64,000 nucleotides of DNA, taken from Acidiferrimicrobium sp. IK. Lineage in GTDB: Bacteria; Actinomycetota; Acidimicrobiia; Acidimicrobiales; Palsa-688. A program made the position numbers and the translations under genes. The notes under the pieces were generated by a model that did no database searches, was not told the DNA's origin, and saw only the letters and a list, made by a program, of their open reading frames with translations. Shown here piece by piece: positions 16,267 to 24,574 of this stretch; the stretch's first letter is position 1; each line of letters starts with the position of its first letter. Where the stretch lies: the NCBI RefSeq assembly GCF_025499425.1, contig NZ_JAIMCB010000005.1, positions 124,001 through 188,000 on the forward strand, given 5' to 3'.

Positions 16267-16731
16267 GTGAGGACGATCCGCCTGCAGGCGTGGGCGCTCG
16301 TCGTCGGCGCCGCGCTGGCCGTAGCGGGCTGCGGCGGGCCGACGACGACCCTGGTCGCGCCGACCACCACCGCGACCACCATGGCGCCGTCGGCGACGGT
16401 CCCCCCGCTCGGCTACACGGTGTCGGTGCTGCCGGCGACCGCCGCCAACGCCACAGCCAACGCCCGCGGGGCGTGCAGCCGGTTCTCGTTGCTCTACATC
16501 CGCCTGCCCCAGGCGACGGTGGCCACCGACGCAGCTCGCGGGTACCTCGCGCCGGTACAGCAGTTCGCCGACGCTGCGGGAGCCGGCGACCCGGCCCAGT
16601 GGGGGCAGCTGCGCGCCGATGTCGACGGGTTGATGGGGTTGGTGGACACCCCTGCGTGGCGGTCCTCCACCGCGCAGATCAATCTGCCGGCGGTGCAGGC
16701 CGTCTACCGCGACTGCCGCAGCCTGGAGTAG
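16267..16731 (+). CDS. Predicted lipoprotein of unknown function
   Basis: This 154-aa protein has an N-terminal signal peptide with lipobox LAVAGC, so it is probably lipid-anchored outside the membrane. A Thr/Pro-rich spacer follows (residues about 26-45), then a folded region of about 105 residues with two further cysteines (GACSRF and RDCRSL) that may form a disulfide. I do not recognise the domain. The GTG at 16267 is the only start that keeps the signal peptide at the N-terminus. It follows the NifU gene closely and may share its transcript. Confidence 0.7.
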   Translation: MRTIRLQAWALVVGAALAVAGCGGPTTTLVAPTTTATTMAPSATVPPLGYTVSVLPATAANATANARGACSRFSLLYIRLPQATVATDAARGYLAPVQQFADAAGAGDPAQWGQLRADVDGLMGLVDTPAWRSSTAQINLPAVQAVYRDCRSLE

Positions 16732-16739
16732 GACACCCG

Positions 16740-16940
16740 AGGTACGGTGCTGCTCCCCAGTGCGGGAGGGAGTCCCGTGGCCGCCCTTGCGTCGAAGGGG
16801 CGGGGACGACAAGGGCGGCCGCCGGGCTCACGCTGTCGAGGGGCAGCTTCGACAGCGCCGCCCACCATAGCGGGGCTGCTACGGCCAGATGGTGCATTGG
16901 GGGCGGTTGGCCCCCAAATCTCTCCGGGGCACCGACCTGC
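16740..16940 (+). ncRNA. Candidate structured RNA of unknown class
   Basis: A 388-bp gap between genes holds at least five perfect or near-perfect helices arranged as a closed multi-branch fold. The closing helix pairs 16740-16750 with 16929-16938. Inner helices are 16763-16767 with 16773-16777, 16779-16788 with 16811-16820 (10 bp), 16831-16839 with 16849-16857 (9 bp), 16863-16868 with 16889-16894 and 16897-16904 with 16910-16917. A terminator-like hairpin follows at once. No start codon with coding character spans it. I could not match it to RNase P RNA, tmRNA, SRP RNA, 6S RNA or a known riboswitch. High G+C makes chance helices common, so the call is tentative. Confidence 0.45.
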
Positions 16941-16948
16941 GGACGCGA

Positions 16949-16983
16949 CGAAGGCCCGACCGGGGGGGGTGGTCGGGCCTTCG
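16949..16983 (+). terminator. Strong hairpin, probable intrinsic terminator
   Basis: A perfect 13-bp stem (16949-16961 with 16971-16983) encloses a 9-nt G-rich loop. There is no downstream T run, which is common for actinobacterial terminators. It ends the candidate RNA at 16740. The remaining 136 bp to the next gene show no supported feature. Confidence 0.6.
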
Positions 16984-17119
16984 CACTCAGCTCAAGGGGA
17001 GGAGGGGGGGTTCCGCCCCGAGCACGTGAACAGTTTCTCAAACTCCGGGCCGCTTTGCAAGCCGGTTGTGTGCGACATCGGTCACAACGGGCGGGCGGGT
17101 CGCCTCCCGGCGGGCGGGT

Positions 17120-17389
17120 TCAGTCCGCTTCGTCGGGGGCCAGCGCGATCTGGGCGGCCAGGACCTCGGCCAGCTCGGCGGGGGTCCGGTCTTTCGCGTC
17201 GGCCCGGGCTAGGAGGCCGAGGACCAGGCCCGAGTAACGCGCCAGCCAGACCAACAGCTCGGCGGGGTCGTACTCGGCCACGTACTGGCTGGCCAGCGCG
17301 GCGGCGGTCCGGTGGTCGTCGGTCAACGTGAGGGTGACTAGGGCTTGGGCCAGGCCGAGCCCTTCTCGGGAACGCATCCAGACAGCCAA
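17120..17389 (-). CDS. Small hypothetical protein
   Basis: This is an 89-aa open frame with alpha-helical, Ala/Leu-rich composition and no recognisable motif (it contains the segment YDPAELLVWLARYSGLVLGLL). The start is uncertain: TTG at 17389 or ATG at 17377. It runs divergently from the HNH lipoprotein gene. Codon use has G/C-rich third positions like the neighbours, which supports coding, but the small size keeps confidence modest. Confidence 0.5.
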   Translation of the reverse strand: MAVWMRSREGLGLAQALVTLTLTDDHRTAAALASQYVAEYDPAELLVWLARYSGLVLGLLARADAKDRTPAELAEVLAAQIALAPDEAD

Positions 17390-17451
17390 CCATCCCGGCG
17401 GCCCGAAGCGGCGAGTGTCCGCGGGGGCGCGTGGCTGTCACACCTCCTCCG

Positions 17452-17457
17452 TAGGGT
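17452..17457 (+). promoter_or_regulatory. Leaderless-type -10 element of the HNH lipoprotein gene
   Basis: TAGGGT, 7 nt before GTG 17465. No SD sequence is present. Confidence 0.5.
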
Positions 17458-17464
17458 CAGCGCC

Positions 17465-18139
17465 GTGACTCCTCGACTCGTCGACGTCCGAGCCTGTCCG
17501 CCAGGGCCGGCTCGGGAGAAGCCCGGCGGTGCGCTGCTGGCTGCCCTGGCCGCCGTCCTTGCCCTGCTGACCGCCGCGTGCGGCTCGGCGGGGTTGGGCG
17601 CCTCCCCCGGCGCCCTGCCCGGCACGGCTCCCGCCCCTGTAGCCACCACCGCCGCTACCGCTACCACTACCACCACCGCCGGCGACCTCGGGCCGCCCGC
17701 GACTGTCTCCGGGTCGTGCCGCGCGACCGGTTCAGGCCTGAAGGTGCTCCCCGATCCTCGCTGCACCCCCGGCGCCCTCAACCCGGCGGTGACCGCCGCC
17801 ACGGTCGGCTCCACCATCTGCGCATCGGGGTGGACGGCGACGGTGCGGCCGCCCGAAGCGGTCACGGAGCGGATCAAGGTGGCGCAGATGCGAGCCTACG
17901 GCGACCGGGGCCGGATCGGGGCGTACGAGGAGGACCATCTGGTGCCCCTGGAGCTGGGCGGCGCGCCGTCCGATCCCCGCAACCTGTGGCCCGAGCCGGG
18001 CTCCTCGCCGAACCCCAAGGACCGGGTCGAGAGCGCGGCCCGCCGGGCGGTGTGCTCGGGCCGCCTGAGCTTGGCCGGCGCGCAGCAGGCCATCGCCACC
18101 GACTGGGTGGCCTTCGGCGCCCGGCTCGGGGTGGGCTGA
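17465..18139 (+). CDS. Exported HNH-type nuclease-like lipoprotein
   Basis: The 224-aa protein has a long N-region, a hydrophobic core and a lipobox-like LLTAAC near residue 40, then a Thr/Ala-rich spacer. The C-terminal third carries EEDHLVPLELGGAPSDPRNLWPEP, the H-x-P-L-x-x-G-G...N-L-W pattern of small HNH endonucleases. It may therefore be a surface-attached nuclease. The start GTG 17465 fits the upstream TAGGGT -10 element. The catalytic histidine is in EDHLVP; the remaining metal ligands are not certain. It converges with the next lipoprotein gene, 20 bp away. Confidence 0.7.
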   Translation: MTPRLVDVRACPPGPAREKPGGALLAALAAVLALLTAACGSAGLGASPGALPGTAPAPVATTAATATTTTTAGDLGPPATVSGSCRATGSGLKVLPDPRCTPGALNPAVTAATVGSTICASGWTATVRPPEAVTERIKVAQMRAYGDRGRIGAYEEDHLVPLELGGAPSDPRNLWPEPGSSPNPKDRVESAARRAVCSGRLSLAGAQQAIATDWVAFGARLGVG

Positions 18140-18159
18140 CCTTGATCGGGCGGAGCTGC

Positions 18160-18609
18160 TCAGCCCTTGATGGAAAACGACGAGGCGCCGCCGTTGACCG
18201 CGTTGACCGTCGACTGGGGGATCTTGGCGCAGTCAGCCTTCAGCGCGGCGACGTCGCCGGCGCTGCCCGCCGCGGCCCCTTTGCCCTCTGCGTCGAGGCT
18301 GACCTCCGACGCGTGCACGCTCAGCGGCTGCCATGCCGGACTGGCGCTGGCCGCCTTTTGGGCCTCCTGGGCCAGGATCCCTGCGTCCTTGGTGACCTCC
18401 GACTGCGCCAGCGTCCCCTTCTGCGCGGCGCTGACCAGGGCAGCAAACTCGGTGCAGGCACCCACGGCTTGCACGGTTCCGGGCGCCGTGGTGGAGGTGG
18501 TCGCCCTCGGGGCGGTGGTGGCTGCCGCACCGGATCCCCCGCCGCCCCCGCCGCAGGCCGTAGTTGCCACAGCGGCCAGGCCGAGCAGAGCCAGACGTCG
18601 ACAGCGCAT
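18160..18609 (-). CDS. Predicted lipoprotein of unknown function
   Basis: This 149-aa protein has a short signal peptide ending in the lipobox ATTAC, directly followed by a glycine run and a Thr/Ala spacer. The mature part is predicted helical with two cysteines (GACTEF and ADCAKI), the same general plan as the lipoprotein at 16267. No family is recognised. A TAGCCT hexamer 6 nt before the ATG suggests a leaderless transcript. Confidence 0.7.
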   Translation of the reverse strand: MRCRRLALLGLAAVATTACGGGGGGSGAAATTAPRATTSTTAPGTVQAVGACTEFAALVSAAQKGTLAQSEVTKDAGILAQEAQKAASASPAWQPLSVHASEVSLDAEGKGAAAGSAGDVAALKADCAKIPQSTVNAVNGGASSFSIKG

Positions 18610-18615
18610 CCGTGG

Positions 18616-18621
18616 AGGCTA
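18616..18621 (-). promoter_or_regulatory. Leaderless-type -10 element of the lipoprotein gene
   Basis: TAGCCT on the minus strand, 6 nt before ATG 18609. Confidence 0.5.
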
Positions 18622-18850
18622 CCGGCAGGCGCGCCAACGGCCCCGCGGGGCAGTGCAGGAACCGTTGGCTACGCTGCGGGGCCCGGGGGCAGCCAGGCCT
18701 CCGCAGCGAGGCGGCGGAGCACAAAAGCGCTCGCGGCCGCCGGGAAAGTCATGGTATCGCCGCCATTGCTCTCTGATGGGTCGCCCCCCCACCCGGGAAC
18801 GGCGCGGCGGCTGCAGGTCCGGGGTCGGCCGCTCGGCGGCGCCTCTGTCG

Positions 18851-18928
18851 TGGTCGGGCTGAGAGGATTCGAACCTCCGACCTCTTGACCCCCAGTCAAG
18901 CGCGCTAACCAAACTGCGCCACAGCCCG
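18851..18928 (-). tRNA. tRNA-Pro (anticodon GGG), CCA encoded
   Basis: The acceptor strands CGGGCTG and CAGCCCG pair perfectly, with discriminator A and an encoded CCA. The anticodon stem CTTGA/TCAAG presents the loop CTGGGGG, giving anticodon GGG for proline codon CCC. The T-arm has the canonical TTCGAAT loop. The flanking gaps (18610-18850 and 18929-19112) hold no other supported feature. Confidence 0.97.
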
Positions 18929-19112
18929 TACAACCCAACGCCCCGGAGCGGGACGTTACCGCCTCCTGGCACCCTGGAGCCTCGAGACTCCCGCCCGGGT
19001 GACGCTGCTGGGGCAGGGTCGGGGGCGAAGCTGGGAGTCTGAGGAGAACGGGGCGCTAGTCGGTGGCTCGCCAACCCTAGTCCCAGCCGGCCCACCGTCC
19101 AAGCTGACCGGC

Positions 19113-19313
19113 TCAGAAGTGCTTGGGGAACCACTCCGCGAACCAGTACACCCGGTACACCAGGTACCCGGCCAGGCCGACCAACATGACCTTGAAGTGC
19201 CAGGGCACGCCCTTGGGCGGGGTGGCGATGACCGTGCCGCAGGCCGGGCACTCGCCGTGCTCGCCCATGCTGGGCTGGGTCCAGAACTTGCTGCAGGTGT
19301 CGCACCAGGGCAC
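19113..19313 (-). CDS. Small zinc-ribbon membrane protein
   Basis: This 66-aa protein starts with a four-cysteine zinc ribbon (CDTC and CPAC), followed by one membrane helix (about residues 40-57) and an aromatic C-terminus. The start is GTG 19313, preceded by AAGAGG at a 9-nt spacing. The function is unknown; small ribbon-plus-helix proteins of this kind are common in Actinobacteria. Confidence 0.6.
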   Translation of the reverse strand: MPWCDTCSKFWTQPSMGEHGECPACGTVIATPPKGVPWHFKVMLVGLAGYLVYRVYWFAEWFPKHF

Positions 19314-19410
19314 GGCGGGGATCCTCTTACAGACCTAGCCGGCGGCCGGCCTCGGGGGCCGGTCGCCGGGACGTGGGTTCACGGTAGCGCCACGCCGCGC
19401 CCAACCGGCC

Positions 19411-19875
19411 TCAGCTGGTGGGGTCCTGGCCGACTTCGCCGCGCCAAGCGCCGGTCTCCGCCGGCTGGGACTCGATGAAGGACTTGAACCGGTCGAGGTC
19501 GGACTTCACCTGGTGCTGGACGACGCCGAGCGCCTCGCCGGCCTTCTCGACGAAGCCTTCGGGGTCCAGCTCCAACTGAAGCATGACCTTGGTCCTGCCG
19601 TCGTCGATGCGGTGGAAGGTAACCACCCCGGCGTGGGTCGGGCCCGAGTCGCTGCGCCACGCCACCCGCTGATCGGGTGTCTGCTCGGTGATTGTGGCGT
19701 CGAACTCCCTGGTGACGCCGCCGACCTTGGTCACCCAATGGGTGTGGGTGGTGTCGGTCTGGGTGATCTTGTCAACTCCTCCCATGAACTGCGGGAACGT
19801 CTCGAACTGGGTCCACTGGTTGTACACGGTGCGGACCGGGCGTTCGACCTCGATGGACGTCTCATGACTTGCCAT
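19411..19875 (-). CDS. SRPBCC/START-domain protein (polyketide cyclase-like)
   Basis: The 154-aa protein belongs to the SRPBCC hydrophobic-ligand-binding superfamily, subgroup with coenzyme Q-binding COQ10/START. Early landmarks are SIEVERPVRTVYNQWTQFE and FPQFMGGV. The fold forms a deep ligand pocket; the ligand is unknown. The ATG is preceded by AAAGAGGAG at ideal spacing, one of the strongest RBSs in the window. It neighbours a hemerythrin and a phosphatase gene in the same orientation, a grouping compatible with a stress response, though this is inference. Confidence 0.85.
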   Translation of the reverse strand: MASHETSIEVERPVRTVYNQWTQFETFPQFMGGVDKITQTDTTHTHWVTKVGGVTREFDATITEQTPDQRVAWRSDSGPTHAGVVTFHRIDDGRTKVMLQLELDPEGFVEKAGEALGVVQHQVKSDLDRFKSFIESQPAETGAWRGEVGQDPTS

Positions 19876-19946
19876 ATTTGACTCCTCTTTAGCGATCGTT
19901 TGTCGGCTCGAGGCCTACCCCCGAGTCGGACAGCTACGCCTCAGCG

Positions 19947-20516
19947 TCAGCGGCTGACCAGGTGTCGCACGGCCCCTACCGCCCGATCGGCGATGGCCAT
20001 GGGCAGCCCCATCACGATGTTGAAGGGCGGGACGTCGGGCTGGTGAGGGTGGGCCCGGGTCGGGGCGGTCGCCTTTGCGTTCTCCAGCGCCTCGCCGAGA
20101 TCCGCCAGGTCCTCTTTGGACATCACCTTGCGGACCGCGGGGAACAGCTCCCCCTCCTCCTCCTTGACGTGGTGGCGAATCTGCTCGATCAGCACCGCTA
20201 CCTTGGCGTCGAAACGCTCGGCCTGGGCGGGGAGGCGCTCCAGCTCGGCGAGGAAGGTCTTGGCCCCGTGGTGCTCTTCGAGCGCCTCGAGCACCTGGTC
20301 GCCGAGAGCGCTGTCGGCCCGGCGCACAGCCGGGTAGAACAGCATCTCCTCGATGCCGGCGTGGACCGACAGTTCGGTGATGATCTGGTCCACCAGCCGG
20401 CGCTTGGTGGTGGTGGCGCGCGGGCCTGCCGCCTCGAAGCGGCTGAAGAGGGTTTCGACCTTCTGATGGTCGGCGGTCAACAGCTCTATGGCGTCCATGC
20501 CCCCGGTCCTGCCCAT
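19947..20516 (-). CDS. Hemerythrin HHE-domain protein
   Basis: The 189-aa protein has the HHE cation-binding domain with all expected motifs: ADHQKVE, VHAGIEEMLFYPA, EEHHGAK and HHVKEEEGELFP. These histidines and acids would bind a diiron centre that senses or binds O2 or NO. The C-terminal 40 residues are outside the domain and include a short hydrophobic stretch. The start may be ATG 20516 or, six codons later, ATG 20498, from which the domain begins at once. I list the longer form. Confidence 0.88.
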   Translation of the reverse strand: MGRTGGMDAIELLTADHQKVETLFSRFEAAGPRATTTKRRLVDQIITELSVHAGIEEMLFYPAVRRADSALGDQVLEALEEHHGAKTFLAELERLPAQAERFDAKVAVLIEQIRHHVKEEEGELFPAVRKVMSKEDLADLGEALENAKATAPTRAHPHQPDVPPFNIVMGLPMAIADRAVGAVRHLVSR

Positions 20517-20609
20517 CTAGAGGCCAGATATGCCGCGAGCCGCAAAGCGCCCCCGGCCGCGAGCGTCTCAGGCGCGGTGTCTCAGGTGCCCGGTGTCAGG
20601 TCCGCGGTG

Positions 20610-21731
20610 TCAGGTGCGCCGGACCGCCAGGATGGCCACGTCGTCGCTCAACGGCGCCGCCGCGAAGTCCCTTGCGGCCTCCAGCAGGACCTTGGCCAAG
20701 GTCGTGGCGTCCTGGCCCGGGTCGCGGCGGATGATCCCAGCGATGCGGTCCTCGCCGAAGAGCTGCCCACCGGAGCGGGCCTCGGCCAGCCCGTCGGTGT
20801 AGAGCAGGAGGAGGTCTCCCGGGGTGAGCGGAAGCTCCCGGGAGTAGTAGCTGGCGTTTGGGTCCAGGGTGAGGAGCGGACCGGTGGAGCGCAGCGCCCT
20901 CATCTCGGAGTCCTGCCACAACCAGGCGGCGGGATGCCCGGCGGAGGCGTGGCGGATGGTCGCGGCCTCGGTGTCGAACACCGCCACGCACACCGACACC
21001 AGGTCCTCCGGGCGGCCGGTGAGCGACAGGACCTTGTTGAGTTCTTCGAGGGCCTGCGCCGGGTCCCGATACTGGGAGAGGAAGTTGCGCAGCAGGTACT
21101 TGACCTGGAAGGCGGTGATCGACGGCTCGATGCCGTGACCGGCGACGTCGCCGATGACCACCGCCAGGCGGCTCTTGTCGGTGGCGTAGACGTCGTAGAA
21201 GTCACCGGCCATCATGCCGGTGCCCGGCTCGTAGACCCGGCCCAGCTCGAACCCGTCGATCGGGGGGAGCTCCTCGGGCGCGAGGCGGGCCGCCCACTGG
21301 CGGGGGGCCAGCTCCTCTTGGGCCAGCACCTCCTCCGCCCGCCGCTCGAGCAGCGCCCGGTTCTCGGCCAAGCGGCCCTCGTCGAAGAAGCGGGGCGCGA
21401 AACGGATCGACACCACCACCGGCACGGTCACGGCGAGCAGGGGAAGCTCAAACCACGCGCTCTTGGACAGCGACGCCACGCCCAGCCCGACGGTGAGCAC
21501 CGCGTAGAGGATGGCGTTGTGAAGGTCCTTGTCGAACGCCGCCCTGGCCAGGCCGGTGGCGTCGGAGGTGACCGGGGCGCCGCCGCCGGGCGACTCGATG
21601 CGCCGGACCGCCCGGATGGTGCGCGACGCGGCCCGGGCCCACAGCCCGGCGGCGACCGCGCAGGAGATCGCCGCTGCCGCCAGCCAGGGCTGCGCGAACA
21701 GCGCAGCTACCACGACAGACTGGTCGGCCAT
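20610..21731 (-). CDS. Membrane-anchored SpoIIE-type serine phosphatase (PP2C-like)
   Basis: The 373-aa protein has two N-terminal membrane segments (about residues 8-30 and 78-100), a coiled-coil linker and a C-terminal SpoIIE/RsbU-type phosphatase domain. The metal-binding motifs are present in order: MAGDFYDV, VIGDVAGHG and SDDVAILAV. Such enzymes usually dephosphorylate anti-anti-sigma factors in partner-switching stress pathways. No anti-sigma partner is encoded nearby. A TAGCGT hexamer 6 nt before the ATG fits a leaderless transcript. Confidence 0.9.
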   Translation of the reverse strand: MADQSVVVAALFAQPWLAAAAISCAVAAGLWARAASRTIRAVRRIESPGGGAPVTSDATGLARAAFDKDLHNAILYAVLTVGLGVASLSKSAWFELPLLAVTVPVVVSIRFAPRFFDEGRLAENRALLERRAEEVLAQEELAPRQWAARLAPEELPPIDGFELGRVYEPGTGMMAGDFYDVYATDKSRLAVVIGDVAGHGIEPSITAFQVKYLLRNFLSQYRDPAQALEELNKVLSLTGRPEDLVSVCVAVFDTEAATIRHASAGHPAAWLWQDSEMRALRSTGPLLTLDPNASYYSRELPLTPGDLLLLYTDGLAEARSGGQLFGEDRIAGIIRRDPGQDATTLAKVLLEAARDFAAAPLSDDVAILAVRRT

Positions 21732-21737
21732 AGCGCG

Positions 21738-21743
21738 ACGCTA
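21738..21743 (-). promoter_or_regulatory. Leaderless-type -10 element of the SpoIIE phosphatase gene
   Basis: TAGCGT on the minus strand, 6 nt before ATG 21731, without an SD sequence. Confidence 0.5.
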
Positions 21744-21790
21744 CCCCACCGGCCGCGAGCCGGGCTCTTTGCTCATCCGGGGCCGGCTGC

Positions 21791-23113
21791 TTACTCGCTG
21801 CGGCGGCGGACCCGAAACTTGATCGGTGTCGGCCCGAACCCGAAGTGCTCCCGCAAGCGGCGCTCCAGGTAGCGCAGGTACGGAGCGGGGAGGCTCTTGG
21901 TGGTGAACAGCGTGAAGGTGGGAGGCTCGGCCGCGCCCTGAGTGGCGTAGAGGACCCGACCGGCCGGGGAGCGATGGGCGGCCTGCGCCTCGGCCAGGAC
22001 CCGGTTGAGCTCGGCGGTGGGAACCCGGCGGTGATAGGCGTCGTCGGCGGCTTTCAGCGCCGGGAACAGCCGGTGCACGCCGAGGCCGGTCAGGGCGCTG
22101 ACCTTGAGGATCGGCGCGTAGGCCAAGAACGCCAGGCGGTCTTCGACGTCCTCGAGGACCTGGGCTCGGGTCTCGGCGTCGAGCATCTCCCACTTGTTCA
22201 GCATGATCACCACGGGGCTCCCGGCCGCGTCGACCCGTTCGGCCAGGCGCTGGTCCTGGCGGGTGACGCCGTCGGTGGCATCGATGACCAAAAGAGCGGC
22301 GTCCGCCCCGTCGATGGCCTGCAAGGCGCGTACCAGCGAGTAGTACTCCGCGCCCGACGCCTCCTTGGCTCGCCGGCGCATCCCGGCGGTGTCCACGAAG
22401 CGCAGTTGACCGTCCTCGGTGCTCACCAGGGTGTCGATGGTGTCGCGGGTGGTGCCTGGCATGTCGTGGACCACCGACCGCTCGTCGCCGATGAGCCGGT
22501 TGAACAGCGTCGACTTGCCGACGTTCGGCCGCCCGACGATGGCCACCGACGGGATCCGAGGCTCCTCGGGCTCCTCGTCGGGGGCTTCGACCACGTCGGG
22601 CAGCATCCCGATCAGCGCGTCGAGCATGTCGCCGGTGCCCCGACCGTGCAGCGCGGACACCGGTTGGGGGTCGCCGAGGCCCATGCCTGCGAACACCCAG
22701 ATGTCGGGGTCGCGGGTCTCGGCGTCGACCTTGTTGGCCACGACCAGCGCAGGGACCTTGCTGCGGCGCAGAAGGTCGGCGACCCTGGCGTCCTCTTCGG
22801 TGATCCCGATGGTCGCGTCGACCACGAAAAGGATGGCCGCGGCCTCCTTGATCGCCCGCTCCGACTGGGCCGACACCTGCTGGTCGAGGGCGTCGCCGGC
22901 AGCCAACCAGCCTCCGGTGTCGACGATGGTGAACTCCCGCCCGGCCCATTCGGCGTCGAGCAGCTTGCGGTCCCGGGTGACCCCGGGACGCTCCTCGACG
23001 ATGGCTTCGCGCCGCCCGACGATGCGGTTGACGAGCGTGCTCTTCCCGACGTTGGGGCGCCCGACAACGGCGACGACGGGGAGCCGGGGTGCCGGCGCAT
23101 TGGTTTTGGGCAT
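21791..23113 (-). CDS. der: GTPase Der (EngA), ribosome assembly
   Basis: This 440-aa protein has two tandem G domains and a C-terminal KH-like domain, the unique layout of Der, which acts in 50S subunit maturation. The first P-loop is GRPNVGKS at residues 18-25; the second GRPNVGKST lies near residue 180. NKVD and NKWE are the two G4 motifs. ATG 23113 follows AGAGGATCCC. It is 17 bp from the DUF512 gene and probably co-transcribed with it. In many Actinobacteria der follows cmk; here plsC, ispH and the DUF512 gene intervene. Confidence 0.96.
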   Translation of the reverse strand: MPKTNAPAPRLPVVAVVGRPNVGKSTLVNRIVGRREAIVEERPGVTRDRKLLDAEWAGREFTIVDTGGWLAAGDALDQQVSAQSERAIKEAAAILFVVDATIGITEEDARVADLLRRSKVPALVVANKVDAETRDPDIWVFAGMGLGDPQPVSALHGRGTGDMLDALIGMLPDVVEAPDEEPEEPRIPSVAIVGRPNVGKSTLFNRLIGDERSVVHDMPGTTRDTIDTLVSTEDGQLRFVDTAGMRRRAKEASGAEYYSLVRALQAIDGADAALLVIDATDGVTRQDQRLAERVDAAGSPVVIMLNKWEMLDAETRAQVLEDVEDRLAFLAYAPILKVSALTGLGVHRLFPALKAADDAYHRRVPTAELNRVLAEAQAAHRSPAGRVLYATQGAAEPPTFTLFTTKSLPAPYLRYLERRLREHFGFGPTPIKFRVRRRSE

Positions 23114-23130
23114 GGGATCCTCTGTGCGGG

Positions 23131-24495
23131 TTACGCGGCGACCGGGGCGCGCAGCGCCCGGCGCAGGCTGGCCCCGTCTGCTGGCACGATCTCGACGGCT
23201 CGGGGAAGGTCGGCGGGGGTCAGGCCGTCGAGGAACCGGCCCCCGGACAGGCAGACATCGGGGAGCAGGTAGCGCCGGCCGAAGGGGGCGGCGGCGAGGA
23301 CCCGGGCCAAGTCGGCGCCGGTCATCAGTCCCGCGACGCTGGTGTTGCCGCCGAAGAACTCGTTGGGCACTGCGAGCACCTCGGTGTCGGGGTTCACGGC
23401 CTGGACGAGCGGCTCGAGGACCGCCTTGCCGTAGGGGCCGGTGAGGATGGTGATGGGGGCGTCGGAGCGGGGCGCCAGGGTGATCGATCCCGGCGCCCGG
23501 GGGGCGCGGTAGCCCTCCGCCGGCGCGCCGTCGACGGACTGGAAGAACCCTCCGGGACCGCCCGTCGGCGCGTCCTCGCGCCCCTCGAAGCGGGCCCGGA
23601 ACGCGGCCACCATCCCCACGCCGTTGTCGTGCTGGGCGACGGGCCCGTACGCGTCCAAGGTGGGGAAAGGACGCCCGGCTACCAGGTAGTACTCGTCGGC
23701 CGCGAAGGCCATCGGGTGGCCGAGGGCGGCGCGGAAGGTGTCCTGCCATCCCTCAATCAGCTCGACCACCGCGGCCGCTTCCTCGACGGTGTGGGGGCGC
23801 ATCGCCTCCTCGACGTTGAACCGGCTGACGCCGAGGGGCACGCACGCCACGCTGGCCATCTCAGGGAAGCGGTCGAGGACCCCTGCGAGGGTGTCGTCGA
23901 GGATGACCCCGTCGTTTACCCCCGGGCAGACGACCACCTGGCCGTGAACCTCGATGCCGTGGTCTAGGAGGGCCCGGAGCCATCGAAGGCTGGTCGCGCC
24001 GCGCTTGTTGCGCAGCATCCTGGAGCGCACGTCGGGGTCGGTGGCGTGGATGGAGACCCAAAGCGGCGACAGGCCCTCGGTGACGACCCGCTCCAAGTCG
24101 GCCTCGGTGAAGCGGGTGAGGGTCGTGAAGTTGCCGTACAAGAACGACAGCCGGTAGTCGTCGTCGCGGGTGTAGAGGCTCTTGCGCATGCCTTTCGGCA
24201 GCTGGTGGATGAAACAGAACTCGCAGTGGTTGTCGCAGGTCCTGACCCGGTCGAAGAGGGCCGCGTCGACCTCGAGGCCGAGAGGCTCGTTGCCGTCCCT
24301 GATGACGGTGACGGGCAGCTCCAGGCCGCCTCGGCGCACGTCGAGGTCCAGCTCGGCCTGATCGGCGAGCAGCTGATATTGGATGATGTCTCGGGGGAGC
24401 TGACCGTCCATGGCGGCGATCTCGTCGCCTGGCAGGAGGCCGGCCCGGGCAGCGGGTGACCCCGGGGTCACCGCCACCACGCGGGGCAGCGACAT
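23131..24495 (-). CDS. PDZ - radical-SAM-like - DUF512 iron-sulfur protein
   Basis: The 454-aa protein has a PDZ-like domain (residues about 1-75: VAVTPGSPAARAGLLPGDEI). A Cys-rich motif CDNHCEFC (C-x3-C-x2-C) at about residue 95 is the radical-SAM-type 4Fe-4S signature, followed by DUF512 to the C-terminus. The family is widespread in Actinobacteria, Cyanobacteria and Firmicutes and usually sits next to der, as here, but its reaction is unknown. A TAGCAT hexamer lies 9 nt before the ATG. It is divergent from ispH across 79 bp. Confidence 0.88.
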   Translation of the reverse strand: MSLPRVVAVTPGSPAARAGLLPGDEIAAMDGQLPRDIIQYQLLADQAELDLDVRRGGLELPVTVIRDGNEPLGLEVDAALFDRVRTCDNHCEFCFIHQLPKGMRKSLYTRDDDYRLSFLYGNFTTLTRFTEADLERVVTEGLSPLWVSIHATDPDVRSRMLRNKRGATSLRWLRALLDHGIEVHGQVVVCPGVNDGVILDDTLAGVLDRFPEMASVACVPLGVSRFNVEEAMRPHTVEEAAAVVELIEGWQDTFRAALGHPMAFAADEYYLVAGRPFPTLDAYGPVAQHDNGVGMVAAFRARFEGREDAPTGGPGGFFQSVDGAPAEGYRAPRAPGSITLAPRSDAPITILTGPYGKAVLEPLVQAVNPDTEVLAVPNEFFGGNTSVAGLMTGADLARVLAAAPFGRRYLLPDVCLSGGRFLDGLTPADLPRAVEIVPADGASLRRALRAPVAA

Positions 24496-24504
24496 AGCTT
24501 TGCG

Positions 24505-24510
24505 ATGCTA
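24505..24510 (-). promoter_or_regulatory. Possible -10 element of the DUF512 gene
   Basis: TAGCAT on the minus strand, 9 nt before ATG 24495. The leader would be absent or only about two bases long. Confidence 0.4.
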
Positions 24511-24562
24511 GCCGCGCTTGGCACCCAATTGGCCCCGCTCGCTCTACGGGAGGCCATCTCGG

Positions 24563-24568
24563 TACCGT
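24563..24568 (+). promoter_or_regulatory. Leaderless-type -10 element of ispH
   Basis: TACCGT, 6 nt before GTG 24575. The nearby GGAGG is only 1 nt from the GTG and so cannot act as a normal RBS, which supports leaderless initiation. Confidence 0.55.
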
Positions 24569-24574
24569 GGAGGC

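Noticed and set aside
16740..16940. RNase P RNA, tmRNA, SRP RNA or cobalamin riboswitch identity for the structured region
   Set aside because: Their hallmark conserved sequences are absent on both strands, so only an unassigned structured RNA is reported.
17065..17088. GTTGTG-N12-CACAAC dyad, CRP-like at first sight
   Set aside because: The spacing between TGTG and CACA is 10, not the 8 of CRP sites, and no promoter or gene start lies close enough.
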